A stretch of DNA of 64,000 nucleotides from Puniceicoccus vermicola (GTDB lineage Bacteria > Verrucomicrobiota > Verrucomicrobiia > Opitutales > Puniceicoccaceae). The stretch lies in NCBI RefSeq assembly GCF_014230055.1, contig NZ_JACHVA010000053.1:248001-312000 (forward strand), read 5' to 3'. The translations under genes were made by a program, and so were the position numbers. How positions within the stretch are numbered: position 1 is the first letter of the stretch; every line of letters begins with the position of its first letter. This document shows positions 52,669-62,100 of this stretch, piece after piece. Below the pieces are notes generated by a model. The model ran no database searches. It had not been told where the DNA came from and saw only the letters and a program-made list of their open reading frames with translations.

Positions 52669-53136
52669 AGCGGAAGCGCGATAGCGATTTCGAAGGTAAG
52701 TTCCGGAGCGTCCTCGGACTTTCCGGAAAGTTCGCAGAAACGGCTCTCGCCGTTCCTCTCCAATACGTAGGAGATGGGAGCGGAAGCGCGATAGCGATTT
52801 CGGAGGTAGGTTCCGAGCGTCCTCGAACTTTTCGGAGAGTTTCGCAGAAACGGCTCTCGCCGTTCCTCTCCAATGCGTAGGAGATGGGAGCGGAAGCGCG
52901 ATAGCGATTTCGGAGGTAGGTTCCGAGCGTCCTCGAACTTTTCGGAGAGGTCCGCAGAAACGGCTCTCGCCGTTCCTCTCCAATGCGTAGGAGATGGGAG
53001 CGGAAGCGCGATAGCGATTTCGGAGGTAGGTTCCGGAGCGTCCTCGGACTTTCCGGAGAGTTTCGCAGAAACGGCTCTCGCCGTTCCTCTCCAGTGCGTA
53101 GGAGATGGGAGCGGAAGCGCGATAGCGATTTCGAAG
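52669..53136. repeat. Family B tandem repeat (4.3 copies, 110-bp unit)
   Basis: CGGAAGCGCG marks units at 52671, 52781, 52891, 53001 and 53112 (period 110-111). Each unit has a hairpin AACGGC-TCTC-GCCGTT and an upstream TTCCGGA...TCCGGAA or TTCCGA...TCGGA stem, with an inner GTCC-TC-GGAC in some copies. They fill the gap before pntAA. Apparent protein repeats in reverse frames are an artefact of the array; 110 is not divisible by 3. Confidence 0.93.
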
Positions 53137-53210
53137 CATTGAAGGAAGAGCGAGTTCCAGCGCAAATTGTCCTTTCCGTCTCACCCGAATCCGATTATCT
53201 TTAGTCCTTT

Positions 53211-54347
53211 ATGGTCATTTTTGTTCTGAATGAAGCGAGTGCTGGTGAAAAGCGGTGCGCAGCAACCCCGGAGACCGTAAAGCGTCTTTTGGCGCTGGCA
53301 CCGGCTCCAGAGGTTGTCGTGGAGTCGGGCTTGGGTGCCGCCAGTGGATATCCGGATGCGGATTATCAATCAGCTGGGGCGACCGTCGTCCAGACTCGGG
53401 GAGAAGGCCTGGGGCGGGCCAATGTCGTGCTGCGGGTGAATGCCCCGGCAGTAGACGAGATTGCGTCCTATCCGTCCGGCGCTCTCTCCATTAGTCTGCT
53501 CGATCCCTTTAACAATCGTGCGGCTTTGGAAGCGTTTTCGTCCGCTGGAGTGAACGCTATCAGCCTGGAGATGATTCCGCGGACCACTCTTGCCCAAAAG
53601 ATGGACGTGCTCAGCTCTCAGGCAAATTTGGCTGGTTACTCGTCCGTGGTTGTTGCCTCTGGCTTACTGGGAAAAATTCTTCCGATGATGATGACGCCAG
53701 CGGGGACCATTTCTCCGGCAAAGGTCTTTGTGATCGGGGTGGGGGTTGCAGGATTGCAGGCGATCGCGACTGCGAAGCGCCTCGGGGCTCGCGTCGATGC
53801 CTTTGACACCCGTCCGGTCGTCGAAGAGCAAGTGAAGTCCCTCGGGGCCAAGTTCCTCAAAATCGATCTCGGAGATACGGGGCAGACTGACCAGGGGTAT
53901 GCCAAGGAATTGACTCCTGAACAAATCGAGCTGCAACAAAAGGGCATGGCGAAAGCCTGTGCCGGGGCGGATATCGTCATCACCACCGCGAAGCTGTTCG
54001 GTCGACCCGCACCGAAGATTGTGACCCAGGAAATGGTCGCTGGCATGCGCCCGGGCGCGGTGATTGTCGACCTGGCCGCCGATACCGGGGGAAATGTTGA
54101 AGGAACGATTCCGGGTGAGGTCGCGGAGACCGACGACGGCGTCCGCATAATCGGCACCCGCTGTATGGAAGGCACCGTTGCCCGTGACGCGTCGGGGATG
54201 CTTGCCTCCAATCTCTTTGCCTTGATCGAGCACTTTTTCGACAAAGAATCGGGCAACTTCGATTACCGCGAAGAAGACGAAATCCTCAAGGGATGCCTCA
54301 TCGTCCGCGATGGAGCCATCGTCCACGAAAAATTCAAGAACGCCTAA
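53211..54347 (+). CDS. pntAA: NAD(P) transhydrogenase subunit alpha, part 1 (PntAA)
   Basis: A 378-residue domain I protein of proton-translocating transhydrogenase that binds NAD(H). It resembles alanine dehydrogenase: FVLNEASAGEKRCAATPETVKRL, ISLEMIPRTTLAQKMDVLSSQANLAGY, the nucleotide site VIGVGVAGLQAIATAKRLGA, and VDLAADTGGNVEGT. The operon continues with pntAB and pntB. The complex uses the proton gradient to reduce NADP+ with NADH, giving NADPH for biosynthesis. It starts 74 bp after the family B array. Confidence 0.95.
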   Translation: MVIFVLNEASAGEKRCAATPETVKRLLALAPAPEVVVESGLGAASGYPDADYQSAGATVVQTRGEGLGRANVVLRVNAPAVDEIASYPSGALSISLLDPFNNRAALEAFSSAGVNAISLEMIPRTTLAQKMDVLSSQANLAGYSSVVVASGLLGKILPMMMTPAGTISPAKVFVIGVGVAGLQAIATAKRLGARVDAFDTRPVVEEQVKSLGAKFLKIDLGDTGQTDQGYAKELTPEQIELQQKGMAKACAGADIVITTAKLFGRPAPKIVTQEMVAGMRPGAVIVDLAADTGGNVEGTIPGEVAETDDGVRIIGTRCMEGTVARDASGMLASNLFALIEHFFDKESGNFDYREEDEILKGCLIVRDGAIVHEKFKNA

Positions 54348-54357
54348 CCCCACGATT

Positions 54358-54648
54358 ATGGAACTGGTCTTACTGTTATTCATCTTCACCCTGGCGGCCT
54401 TCCTCGGGTTCGAGTTGATCGCCAAGGTGCCTTCGCAGCTGCATACGCCGCTGATGTCGGGTTCGAACGCGATCTCTGGTATTACGATCGTTGGGGCAAT
54501 TACTGCCACCGGCCTGTCGGACTCAGTCTTTGCTCAATGGCTCGGTTTTATCGCTCTCGTTCTCGCCACGATCAACGTCGTCGGCGGCTACCTCGTAACT
54601 GACCGGATGCTCGGAATGTTCAAGAAGAAGGAGAAGACGCCCAAATGA
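54358..54648 (+). CDS. pntAB: NAD(P) transhydrogenase subunit alpha, part 2 (PntAB)
   Basis: A 96-residue membrane subunit, starting at ATG 54358. The open frame extends upstream into pntAA, but the first 16 residues lack family similarity. The body has three TM segments (LLLFIFTLAAFLGFELIAKV; GITIVGAITATGL; WLGFIALVLATINVVGGYLV), with the typical PSQLHTPLMSGSNAISGI between them. It forms part of the proton channel. Its end overlaps pntB by 4 nt. Confidence 0.94.
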   Translation: MELVLLLFIFTLAAFLGFELIAKVPSQLHTPLMSGSNAISGITIVGAITATGLSDSVFAQWLGFIALVLATINVVGGYLVTDRMLGMFKKKEKTPK

Positions 54649-56042
54649 GTGCTGTTTTCCTCAATATTGCTTACATCGCTGCGGCGGTGTTGTTCATTTT
54701 CGGAATCAAGATGCTCGGGTCCGCCAGCACGGCGCGCAAGGGCAACATGATTTCGGCCATCGGCATGCTCTTGGCGGTCGTCGTCACCCTCATGAAATCC
54801 GGAATGGATTTTCAATGGGTCTGGATCGGCCTCGGCTTAGGGACCGTTATCGGTGTCGTCTGGGCGCGCGTAGTCAAGATGACCGGGATGCCCGAGCTCG
54901 TAGCGCTCTTTAATGGTTTCGGAGGATTGGCCTCGGTGTTTGTCGCTTGGGCGGAGTATCAAAAGTATTTCAGCGAAGGCGGGATCGGAGGCATCGAGAA
55001 TGCGACCTTTATTGCCGTGGTCATCGCAGTTGCGACTTGGATCGGGGCTTTGACCTTCTCGGGAAGTTTGATCGCCTGGGCGAAGCTTTCTGGGAAACTC
55101 GGAGGTTCTGCGACCATTCTCCCGAAGCAGCGTTTGATCGCCTTAGTCCTGCTGATTCTCTCGGTGGGCAGCGTTGCCTTCTTCGGGTGGGCTCCGGATA
55201 GCCCGGTGGCCTACGGAGTTTTCCTTGGGGTCCTTGTGGCCGGGATTGGCTTGGGGATCTTCGGAGTCCTGCCTATTGGCGGCGGAGACATGCCCGTGGT
55301 CATCTCGCTCTTGAACAGTCTTTCGGGTCTCGCGGCTTCCGCGGCCGGTTTTGCCATTCAGAATAACGTCCTCATCGTTGCCGGATGTTTGGTGGGCTGC
55401 TCGGGACTCATCCTGACCCTCATCATGTGTAAGGCCATGAATCGTAACCTGGCCAACGTCCTCTTCAGTGGATTCGGTTCCGCCGGCGGGGCCGCGGATA
55501 CGGAGGTGGAAGGAGAGATGAAAGCGGCCACGACTTCGGACGCTTACTACGTCCTCGAAGCCGCCCAGACCGTGGTCATCATTCCCGGATACGGAATGGC
55601 CGTCGCCCAGGCGCAGCACGCCGTGAAAGAGTTGGGAGACCTGCTCGAGGAAAATGGTGCCGAAGTCTTTTACGCCATCCACCCGGTGGCGGGGCGCATG
55701 CCCGGACACATGAACGTGCTCCTCGCGGAAGCCGACGTCCCCTACGAGCAGCTTGTGGAAATGGACGCGATCAATCCGCGCATGCCCTCGGTCGACGTGG
55801 CCATCGTCATCGGTGCCAACGACGTCGTGAATCCTGCGGCCTCCGAGGACCAGTCCAGCCCGATCTACGGCATGCCCATCATCAAGGCCAACGAAGCCCG
55901 CACCGTCTACGCCCTCAAGCGAGGCAAGGGCGCCGGCTTCTCCGGTCTGGTCAACAAGCTCTACTTCCTCGAAAAGACTCGGATGCTCTACGGCGACGCC
56001 AAAGAAACCGTCACCGCTCTCGTTTCCGAGTTTAAGAAGTAA
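54645..56042 (+). CDS. pntB: NAD(P) transhydrogenase subunit beta (PntB)
   Basis: A 465-residue subunit with about eight TM helices (1-270) and a C-terminal NADP(H)-binding domain III (about 290-465). Signatures are MPELVALFNGFGGLASVFVAWAE, LPIGGGDMPVVISLLNSLSG, IIPGYGMAVAQAQHAVKEL, AIHPVAGRMPGHMNVLLAEA and VIVIGANDVVNPAA. It is the last gene of the pnt operon and is ended by a strong terminator. Confidence 0.95.
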   Translation: MSAVFLNIAYIAAAVLFIFGIKMLGSASTARKGNMISAIGMLLAVVVTLMKSGMDFQWVWIGLGLGTVIGVVWARVVKMTGMPELVALFNGFGGLASVFVAWAEYQKYFSEGGIGGIENATFIAVVIAVATWIGALTFSGSLIAWAKLSGKLGGSATILPKQRLIALVLLILSVGSVAFFGWAPDSPVAYGVFLGVLVAGIGLGIFGVLPIGGGDMPVVISLLNSLSGLAASAAGFAIQNNVLIVAGCLVGCSGLILTLIMCKAMNRNLANVLFSGFGSAGGAADTEVEGEMKAATTSDAYYVLEAAQTVVIIPGYGMAVAQAQHAVKELGDLLEENGAEVFYAIHPVAGRMPGHMNVLLAEADVPYEQLVEMDAINPRMPSVDVAIVIGANDVVNPAASEDQSSPIYGMPIIKANEARTVYALKRGKGAGFSGLVNKLYFLEKTRMLYGDAKETVTALVSEFKK

Positions 56043-56075
56043 GCCCGCCGCAAAAGCCATTGGGCGCAACCTTTC

Positions 56076-56108
56076 GCCCGGAGAGACTCCGTTCTCTCCG
56101 GGCTTTTT
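56076..56108 (+). terminator. Intrinsic terminator after pnt operon
   Basis: GCCCGGAGAG (56076-56085) pairs perfectly with CTCTCCGGGC (56094-56103), then five T residues. It starts 33 nt after the pntB stop. Confidence 0.92.
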
Positions 56109-56140
56109 GTTTTCCGGGGCGGTGGCGAAATCGATTCCGG

Positions 56141-56960
56141 TGCTACCCAAAGGCGCAAAAGATCAGAAAAATGAGGAGGATCGTGTCGGGTCCGGGTTGA
56201 TCCCGTGTCCCTGCGTAGGATCGGGGGTTCCCAGTATCAACCAAGTCGCGACAAGCGCTTGTCCGGAGTCGCATGCGAAGAGGTGAAGGATCTATGAGTG
56301 TTCGATTTTATTATTGTCGTACTCGCATGACTTTAGTCGTGCGCATCTCGTTGGAGCGGGTTTGCAGTTCCGACTGTAGTCGGCTCCCGTGCTGCCGCCG
56401 CGCATGAAGTTTAAGACCCATTGCAAGGATACCAAGGCAGGGAAGTGTGGGCCCCGCTCCGTGTAGCTCGGATCGGGCAGATCAATCCGATGGCCACCAA
56501 GAGGCACAAAAAGGAGGAGGATCGTGTAGTCTACGGGTTGATCCCGCGCCCTGCATTGGATCGGGGTATCATAGTATCAATCAAGTCGCGACAACCGTTT
56601 GTCCGGAGTCGCATGGGATGAGGTGAGGGATCTATGAGTGTCCGATTTTATTATTGTCGTACGTGCATGACTTTAGTCGTGCGTATTGCGTTGGGGCGGG
56701 TTTGTAGTTCCGACTGTAGTCGGCTCCCGTGCTGCCGCCGCGCATGAAGTTTAAAACCCATTGCAAGGATACCAAGGCAGGGAAGTGTGGGCCCCGCTCC
56801 GTGTAGCTCGGATCGGGCAGATCAATCCGAGGGCCACCCAAAGGCACAATAGATCACAAAAAAAGAGGGGGAATTCGTGTAGGGTTCGGGTTGATCCTGC
56901 GCCCGGTGCAATCTTGAGGTCTCTTGGGGTAAACCCAGTCGCTACAAGGGATTTCTCTGG
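56141..56960. repeat. Family C tandem repeat (about 2.4 copies, 340-bp unit)
   Basis: The marker TCTATGAGTG recurs at 56291 and 56631 (period 340). A third, partial unit starts near 56831 and an incomplete one lies before 56290. Each full unit has two hairpins: GCATGACT-TT-AGTCGTGC (56325-56342) and CCGACT-GT-AGTCGG (56370-56383), then a GCTGCCGCCGCGC block. The 965-bp gap 56043-57007 has no gene I can support. Confidence 0.9.
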
Positions 56961-57007
56961 GCGTGGAGGTTCGATTCCTGCGTCACCTCTTTCGGCACTC
57001 AAACGGA

Positions 57008-58519
57008 TCACTCTGCCGATTCGACGGGCATCAGGGCGATATCGGGCCACTGAGTTCTTAAGTCGAGCCCGGTCCATCCGGTCGAAGTGATTTTCCAACC
57101 CTCACGGCGTGCGGCTTTTCTCCAGAGGTCCTCGTACCCACTGACGTCCAGATCGGGAAGGAAGAGGGTGACCGAAGTTCCTTCGGGCGGTGAGGCGACA
57201 ATTTCCGGGTCCGGGCGGACGGTCGGGTGAAAGAGGAGAATCTCTGGAGCCGGAAGGGCAAGGGCGTTGTTCACGTACTTCCCCATGGCGATCACCGTTT
57301 CATACGGTCGGGTGGGGATGGTAAAGTTCTCGTAGCGGGGCACGATTGTCGAGGGGAACTCTTCTTCGGCGAAGAATTTCCGAAGCTCTCGACCGTAATC
57401 CCTCCCAAGGATGTCTGGGTCGGGAAGCACGATGCGTTGTTTTGAGTGAGTATCTGATTCGGCAGGAGCACCCTGGAGAATTTCGATCCAGTCGCCTTCA
57501 ACGGCGATTTCCGGGGAATGTCGGATCCGACTGCCTACCTGGAATGCCACGGCGCAGAGAACGCCGCTGACAAGAGCTGCCGTGCCCAAGGAAATCACGA
57601 TGACCCGCCATCGGTTTCGGAAGAGAAGAAGAATCATCGCGAAGGCGAGAGAAAGGGACGGAACGATCCACAGCTTTGGAATGATCCATTGCGTGCTGAA
57701 TAAATTGCCGACGAACCAAATCGCTCCGACAGCCCCGACGGATGCGAGCAGGAGAGCGGGCCGGTTGGCTGTGGCTCGCCGGGTTCCCGCCCTGTCTTCG
57801 GAGTGCCTGCGGGCAAATGACGGATCTGAGTTTTCGATGCTCTTCGCCGATTTCTCACGGGGCGAGAGGCGTCGTATGCCCAGAAAGCTGAGAATCGGCA
57901 GAAGAAGGACCGTCGTCGTGAAGAGCCACAGGGCGGGGATTCCGCGCTCCACCCCGATATGGAGGAACGACTGGATAGTTCCAGCGACCCGTTTGGGGTC
58001 GTCTGGGGGTTGGAACCAATGCATATACTGGAGGCCGGACTGTCCGACTCCCCAACCGGTCCAGGGCTCAAGGGCGAGCATCTTCAAGCCGGCCTTCCAG
58101 AGATCGAGGCGGATCTCCCCCGAGCGGTCGTTCAATAAGGCCTCCGGAGAAAACCGGGAGCCGGTGACCGTGAAGAGGGCGACGACTCCGAAGAGCAAAA
58201 TGCGGGCGAGGGCGTTTGCGGCCCAGAGCTTCGGGGAGAGGGCGTGAGCGCGCCAGAGAAGAAGGGAATAGAATCCTGAGCCCACAACGAGGGCAAGAGC
58301 CCCGCTGCGCGAACCCGTTCGGGCCAGACTCAGGTAGAGAAGCGCTTCTCCGAGCATCAGGCAGGTGAGAAGCGGGTACTTGATTTTCGCGATTCGGATT
58401 TTCCGAGCCCAAAGCATTCCCGTCAAGAGGAAGGGGACCAGAGTCGCGAAAAAAATGGCTGCTTCGTTGGGGCTTTCCCAGCCGAAGGTCGAGCGGATCG
58501 GACTGTCGGTAAATATCAT
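57008..58519 (-). CDS. O-antigen ligase/Wzy-like membrane protein, N-terminally short
   Basis: A 503-residue multi-TM protein. It has the O-antigen ligase core: FGWESPNEAAIFFATLVPFL, LSLARTGSRSGALALVVG, LALEPWTGWGVGQSGLQYMHW and HIGVERGIPALWLFTTTVLL. Homologues usually have four or more TM helices before the PNEAA-type helix, but here only about 16 residues precede it. So the N-terminal helices appear missing or the true start lies upstream in a broken frame. The C-terminal part (about 330-503) is soluble and unlike the family. Role: joining or polymerising surface polysaccharide repeat units, if still functional. Confidence 0.72.
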   Translation of the reverse strand: MIFTDSPIRSTFGWESPNEAAIFFATLVPFLLTGMLWARKIRIAKIKYPLLTCLMLGEALLYLSLARTGSRSGALALVVGSGFYSLLLWRAHALSPKLWAANALARILLFGVVALFTVTGSRFSPEALLNDRSGEIRLDLWKAGLKMLALEPWTGWGVGQSGLQYMHWFQPPDDPKRVAGTIQSFLHIGVERGIPALWLFTTTVLLLPILSFLGIRRLSPREKSAKSIENSDPSFARRHSEDRAGTRRATANRPALLLASVGAVGAIWFVGNLFSTQWIIPKLWIVPSLSLAFAMILLLFRNRWRVIVISLGTAALVSGVLCAVAFQVGSRIRHSPEIAVEGDWIEILQGAPAESDTHSKQRIVLPDPDILGRDYGRELRKFFAEEEFPSTIVPRYENFTIPTRPYETVIAMGKYVNNALALPAPEILLFHPTVRPDPEIVASPPEGTSVTLFLPDLDVSGYEDLWRKAARREGWKITSTGWTGLDLRTQWPDIALMPVESAE

Positions 58520-58568
58520 TGCAGGTGGGACTGGATCGGAATGGTGATCGGAGGGAACGTTTTGGGTG

Positions 58569-59153
58569 CTACTGGCTCATGTCGGCGATCGTTTCCCAGA
58601 GCGCTTGCCATCGCTTTCCTCTTTCCATGTCCTCCTCGCCGGGGATTTTGATCCATCGGCTCGATTCCAGGGTCGTTCCGGCGAGAGGATGATCGCTGGC
58701 CATTTTGAGCTCTTCGGCGTTCGGGCGAAGGTCGAGGACATAGAGGGGAATGCGGGCCTGACCCGATTCGGGAGCGGCGGGTTTGGTGGGCTCGGGAGTC
58801 AGAAAAAATAGTCCGTGGTCCGACGAAGATGGGTGCTCGTAGAGCGTGGCGAGAATGGGCCAGGTTTCCCGGTATCCGACGTAGTAGATCGGGAGTTGTT
58901 GCCAGGAGTCGACCGACGCGATCCATTGGCGAACGCGGAGAATGTTTTCCTTCTCTTTCTCCGGGTCGATCTCAACCCCGATCCCGACCAATCCGTGGTC
59001 GGCGAGGTAATGGAGCGGATCGGGGCTGCCGGCTTTCGGTTCCGGGATGTAGACCACCAGCGCCTTGGGTTCCGGATCGGTCGGTTCGGCGACGATGATC
59101 GGAATCTGTCCGTTCCCTCCTTCGATCAACCGGCTTTTCGGCGGGTATAGTCG
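58569..59153 (-). pseudogene. 5'-truncated gene fragment (alpha/beta-hydrolase-like)
   Basis: About 194 codons remain, ending 49 bp upstream of the O-antigen-ligase-like gene. Readable sequence includes PKALVVYIPEPKAGSP, GLVGIGVEIDPEKEKENILRV, LPIYYVGYRETWPILATLYEH and IPLYVLDLRPNAEELKMASD, a pattern like alpha/beta hydrolases. The usual GxSxG elbow would fall in VGYRETW, where Ser is missing. No start codon with a ribosome site is seen, and in frame it runs on into the antisense of the RHS gene, so its 5' end was lost at about 59150. A TTG at 59129 could serve as a start. Confidence 0.6.
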
Positions 59154-62100
59154 GTGGGATGCGTATTCCGCGAGACGCTTCCCAGGCAAGGGCTTGCGCC
59201 AGGTGGTTATCGCCGGGTTCTCGAAGTTCTCTCGGTCGAGTGGTCCGAAGACGGCCGCCCGCTCGCCGTTCGGCTCGGGCCGGTCGAGCATCGCTTCACC
59301 TACGAAGAAGTCGGCAAGAAAGAGAGCGGTGACTTCCGCCTCGTCGAATGGCTTTCGAACACCCGTCCCGGCGCTCCGGTCCGTTTCGACTACCAGGCCG
59401 GACTTCTTTCCACGGTTGACCGCGATGCTCCCGGCGACCTTACTTTCGAATGGACCGTGCCGGGCGACGGCTGGATCAGCCGCCACCAGCTCGACCTCCC
59501 CGAGTTTTCCGCCGACGCCCTCATCGCTCGCGTCGGGAACGACCTCTATCGCATGAGCTCCCGGACCAACGGGGTAGAGCTCACTCACGAAAACGCAGTC
59601 GGCGAAACGAGCCGACTGGAGATCGACTTCCGCTCCGGCGAATCGACCCTCGTCCGCCCCGACGGCTCCGCCGTCACCCGTGTCTACTACGGGCGTTCGA
59701 ACGGGGCCGCCTCCGGCAAGATCCAACGGATCGACTCCCCCGGCGGCATCGCCCTCGTGCAGGTCAAGTACAACGAGTTCGGCGACGTTCTCGCCGTCAA
59801 GCGCGCCGGTCGGGCCACCGAACTTTTCCAATACGACGAGCGCGGACGCCTTACCGCCCGCCAGCGCGTCGGTGCCGAACCGACCTTCTGGGAATACAAA
59901 GGCGATTCCCGTCAGCCGATCCGCGTCACCAACCCCCTCGGCGACAGCGTCCGCTTCGACTACAACCAGAACGGCGATCTCGTCGACATGGTTGACCTGC
60001 GCGGCGAGCGCCACGGTTTCCGTTACGACGCCTTCGGGCGGATGATCCGGCACGACTTCCCCATGGGCTACAGTCGCAACATCTCCTACGACGAGTGGGG
60101 CCGCGTCGTCGGCCTTCAGAACCTCGACGGCGAGCGCACCGACATCACCTTTGCCGACAACGCCCGCGTCGCCACCGTCGCCAAGGGCGACCGGGAGTGG
60201 GTATATGAGTACTCCCCCCAGGGCCGCCTCTCCCGGGTCTCGCTTAACGGCGAACGCATCCTCGACCGCAGCGCCGAAGAACTAGCCGATGGTGACTGGC
60301 GCCTCGTCTTCCGGGACATGCACGGGGCCGAAACCATCCGCCAGGTCAGCCCGGAGGGCTACCTTCGCTCGGAGGAAGACGCCCTCGGCAACCAAATCGC
60401 TTACGATTACGACCCTGTCGGCCGTCTCGTGGGTTGGACCGATCCACGGGGCGGGGAAGTCCGCTTCGACCGCGACGCCCTCGGTCGGGTCACTGGCACC
60501 GAGAATAGCGTCGGCCAGCGCGAACGCCGCGAGTTCGATGCCGACGGCAACCTCGTCTTCCGCAACAATGGCGAACAGAAGATCGCCTACGAATACGGTG
60601 AGAACGGCTTTCTCTCCGCCATCGACTACGGAGGCGACGAAAAGACCGCCTACGAATACGACGAGTTCGGCCGCGTCAGCAAGGCCGCTTCCGGCGGGGT
60701 CACCACCCGGTACGCCTACGACGGCCTGAGCCGTCTGACCGCCAAGCTCACGGCCCTTCCCGACGGTTCGGCCCACACCGTTCTTTACGACTACAATGCC
60801 GCCGGGCAGAAAACCAGCGTCCGCTACCTGCGGACCGATCCGGGGGCCGAGATGGTCACCCCCGTCCGCTCCACTGCTTACCGTTACGACGCCCTCGGTC
60901 GCATGACCTTGGTGGAAATCGATGAACGCCCCGGGGTGCTCTACGAATACGACCCCGGCACCCTGCGCCTAGCCCGCAAGCACATGGCCTCCGGGGAAAC
61001 GCTCGCTTACCAATATGACGACGAAGGCCGCACCACCGTCATGGAAGTGACTGACAGCGAGGGCGAACTCGTTGGCCGCATCGGCTACGAATGGTCCTCG
61101 GACGGTCGCCTCGCCCTACGCATCCGCGAAGGCTACGCTGCCGGAGCGGACGATGCAGCCGCACCGATGCTCGCGTCGATGAAAACCGCCGTTCCGGAAA
61201 AGAAGGAGTGGTTCCGGATCGTTCAGGACTACAAATACGACCCCTTGGGCCGCCTCGTTGCCGTGAAATCGGCCGACCGGCCAGAGCTGGACGAAACATA
61301 CGTCTACGACGCCTCGGGGAACATCATCGAGAAAACAATAGCTGGCGTTCGGAGCCAATTTGATTATGATTTGGCGAACCAATTGAAAGTGAGCCATATC
61401 GGAACAGAAACCACCCGTTACCGCTATGACAATGCGGGTCGCTTGGTCGCGGAACTCGATGGGCACGACCCCGTCGCCGAATACCGCTATGGCTACCGCG
61501 ACCGGGTGATGGAATTGGTCCGGAACGACACCGCCGTGAAATACCACTACGGAGCCGATGGCATGGTCGCCGGGAAGCAGCGCACAAGCGCCGACAACCG
61601 GGTGCAAATCGCCCAAGCCGGTTTCGGATTCTTCTCCTCGGGCTCTGCGTCCGGACGACACGACTACTCGGATTCGGCTATCGAGCCCTGGGTCTGGGAA
61701 GACGCTTTCGGGGCCGGAGGTGCCCCGCAGGGAGCGAAAGCTCTGCTGGCCAAAGGAAGCGAATCGTTTTCCAACGAGCCTCACATTTCCGGAGGAGTCC
61801 CCGTCGCCGGGTCGGATCGGGTAAGCGAGGATGAGAAATTCTTCGTCAGCGATTATTTGGGCAATACTATGATGGAGTTGCCAGGCAAAGAGTCCACGGA
61901 CTTTGGCAAAGGTCGCCGGGATACCGCCGGTTTCAGTTTCCTGACCACCGCCATGGGTGCGAATGTTGAGGAGGACGTGTCGACGGGCGCAGACGCTCCT
62001 GTCATGAACCGTTTCACCGGCAAGCCCTACGACGAAGACCTTCAGGCTTATGTCTTTCCGTTCAGGAATTACTCGGCGAAACTGGCACGGTGGACATCCG

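Noticed and set aside
48922-53136. CRISPR arrays
   Set aside because: Repeats are 110-244 bp, directly adjacent without unique spacers, and no cas genes are present.
51795-53184. Minus-strand frames containing repeated EIAIALPLPSPT-like peptides
   Set aside because: They are read from the 110-bp DNA array and from antisense of the oxidoreductase. The unit length is not a multiple of three, so each copy falls in a different frame.
55143-56150. 335-codon minus-strand frame over pntB
   Set aside because: Antisense shadow with His/Asp/Gly-rich noise; pntB is unmistakable on the plus strand.
56955-56995. tRNA or tmRNA 3' fragment (GGAGGTTCGATTCCTGC)
   Set aside because: It looks like a T-arm, but only three clean base pairs form, there is no matching acceptor stem, and CCA is absent. 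Could be a decayed integration scar, but support is too weak.
59168-60053. Upstream extension of the minus-strand hydrolase-like frame into the RHS gene
   Set aside because: The peptide is antisense to YD repeats and shows no relation to the fragment's own fold.
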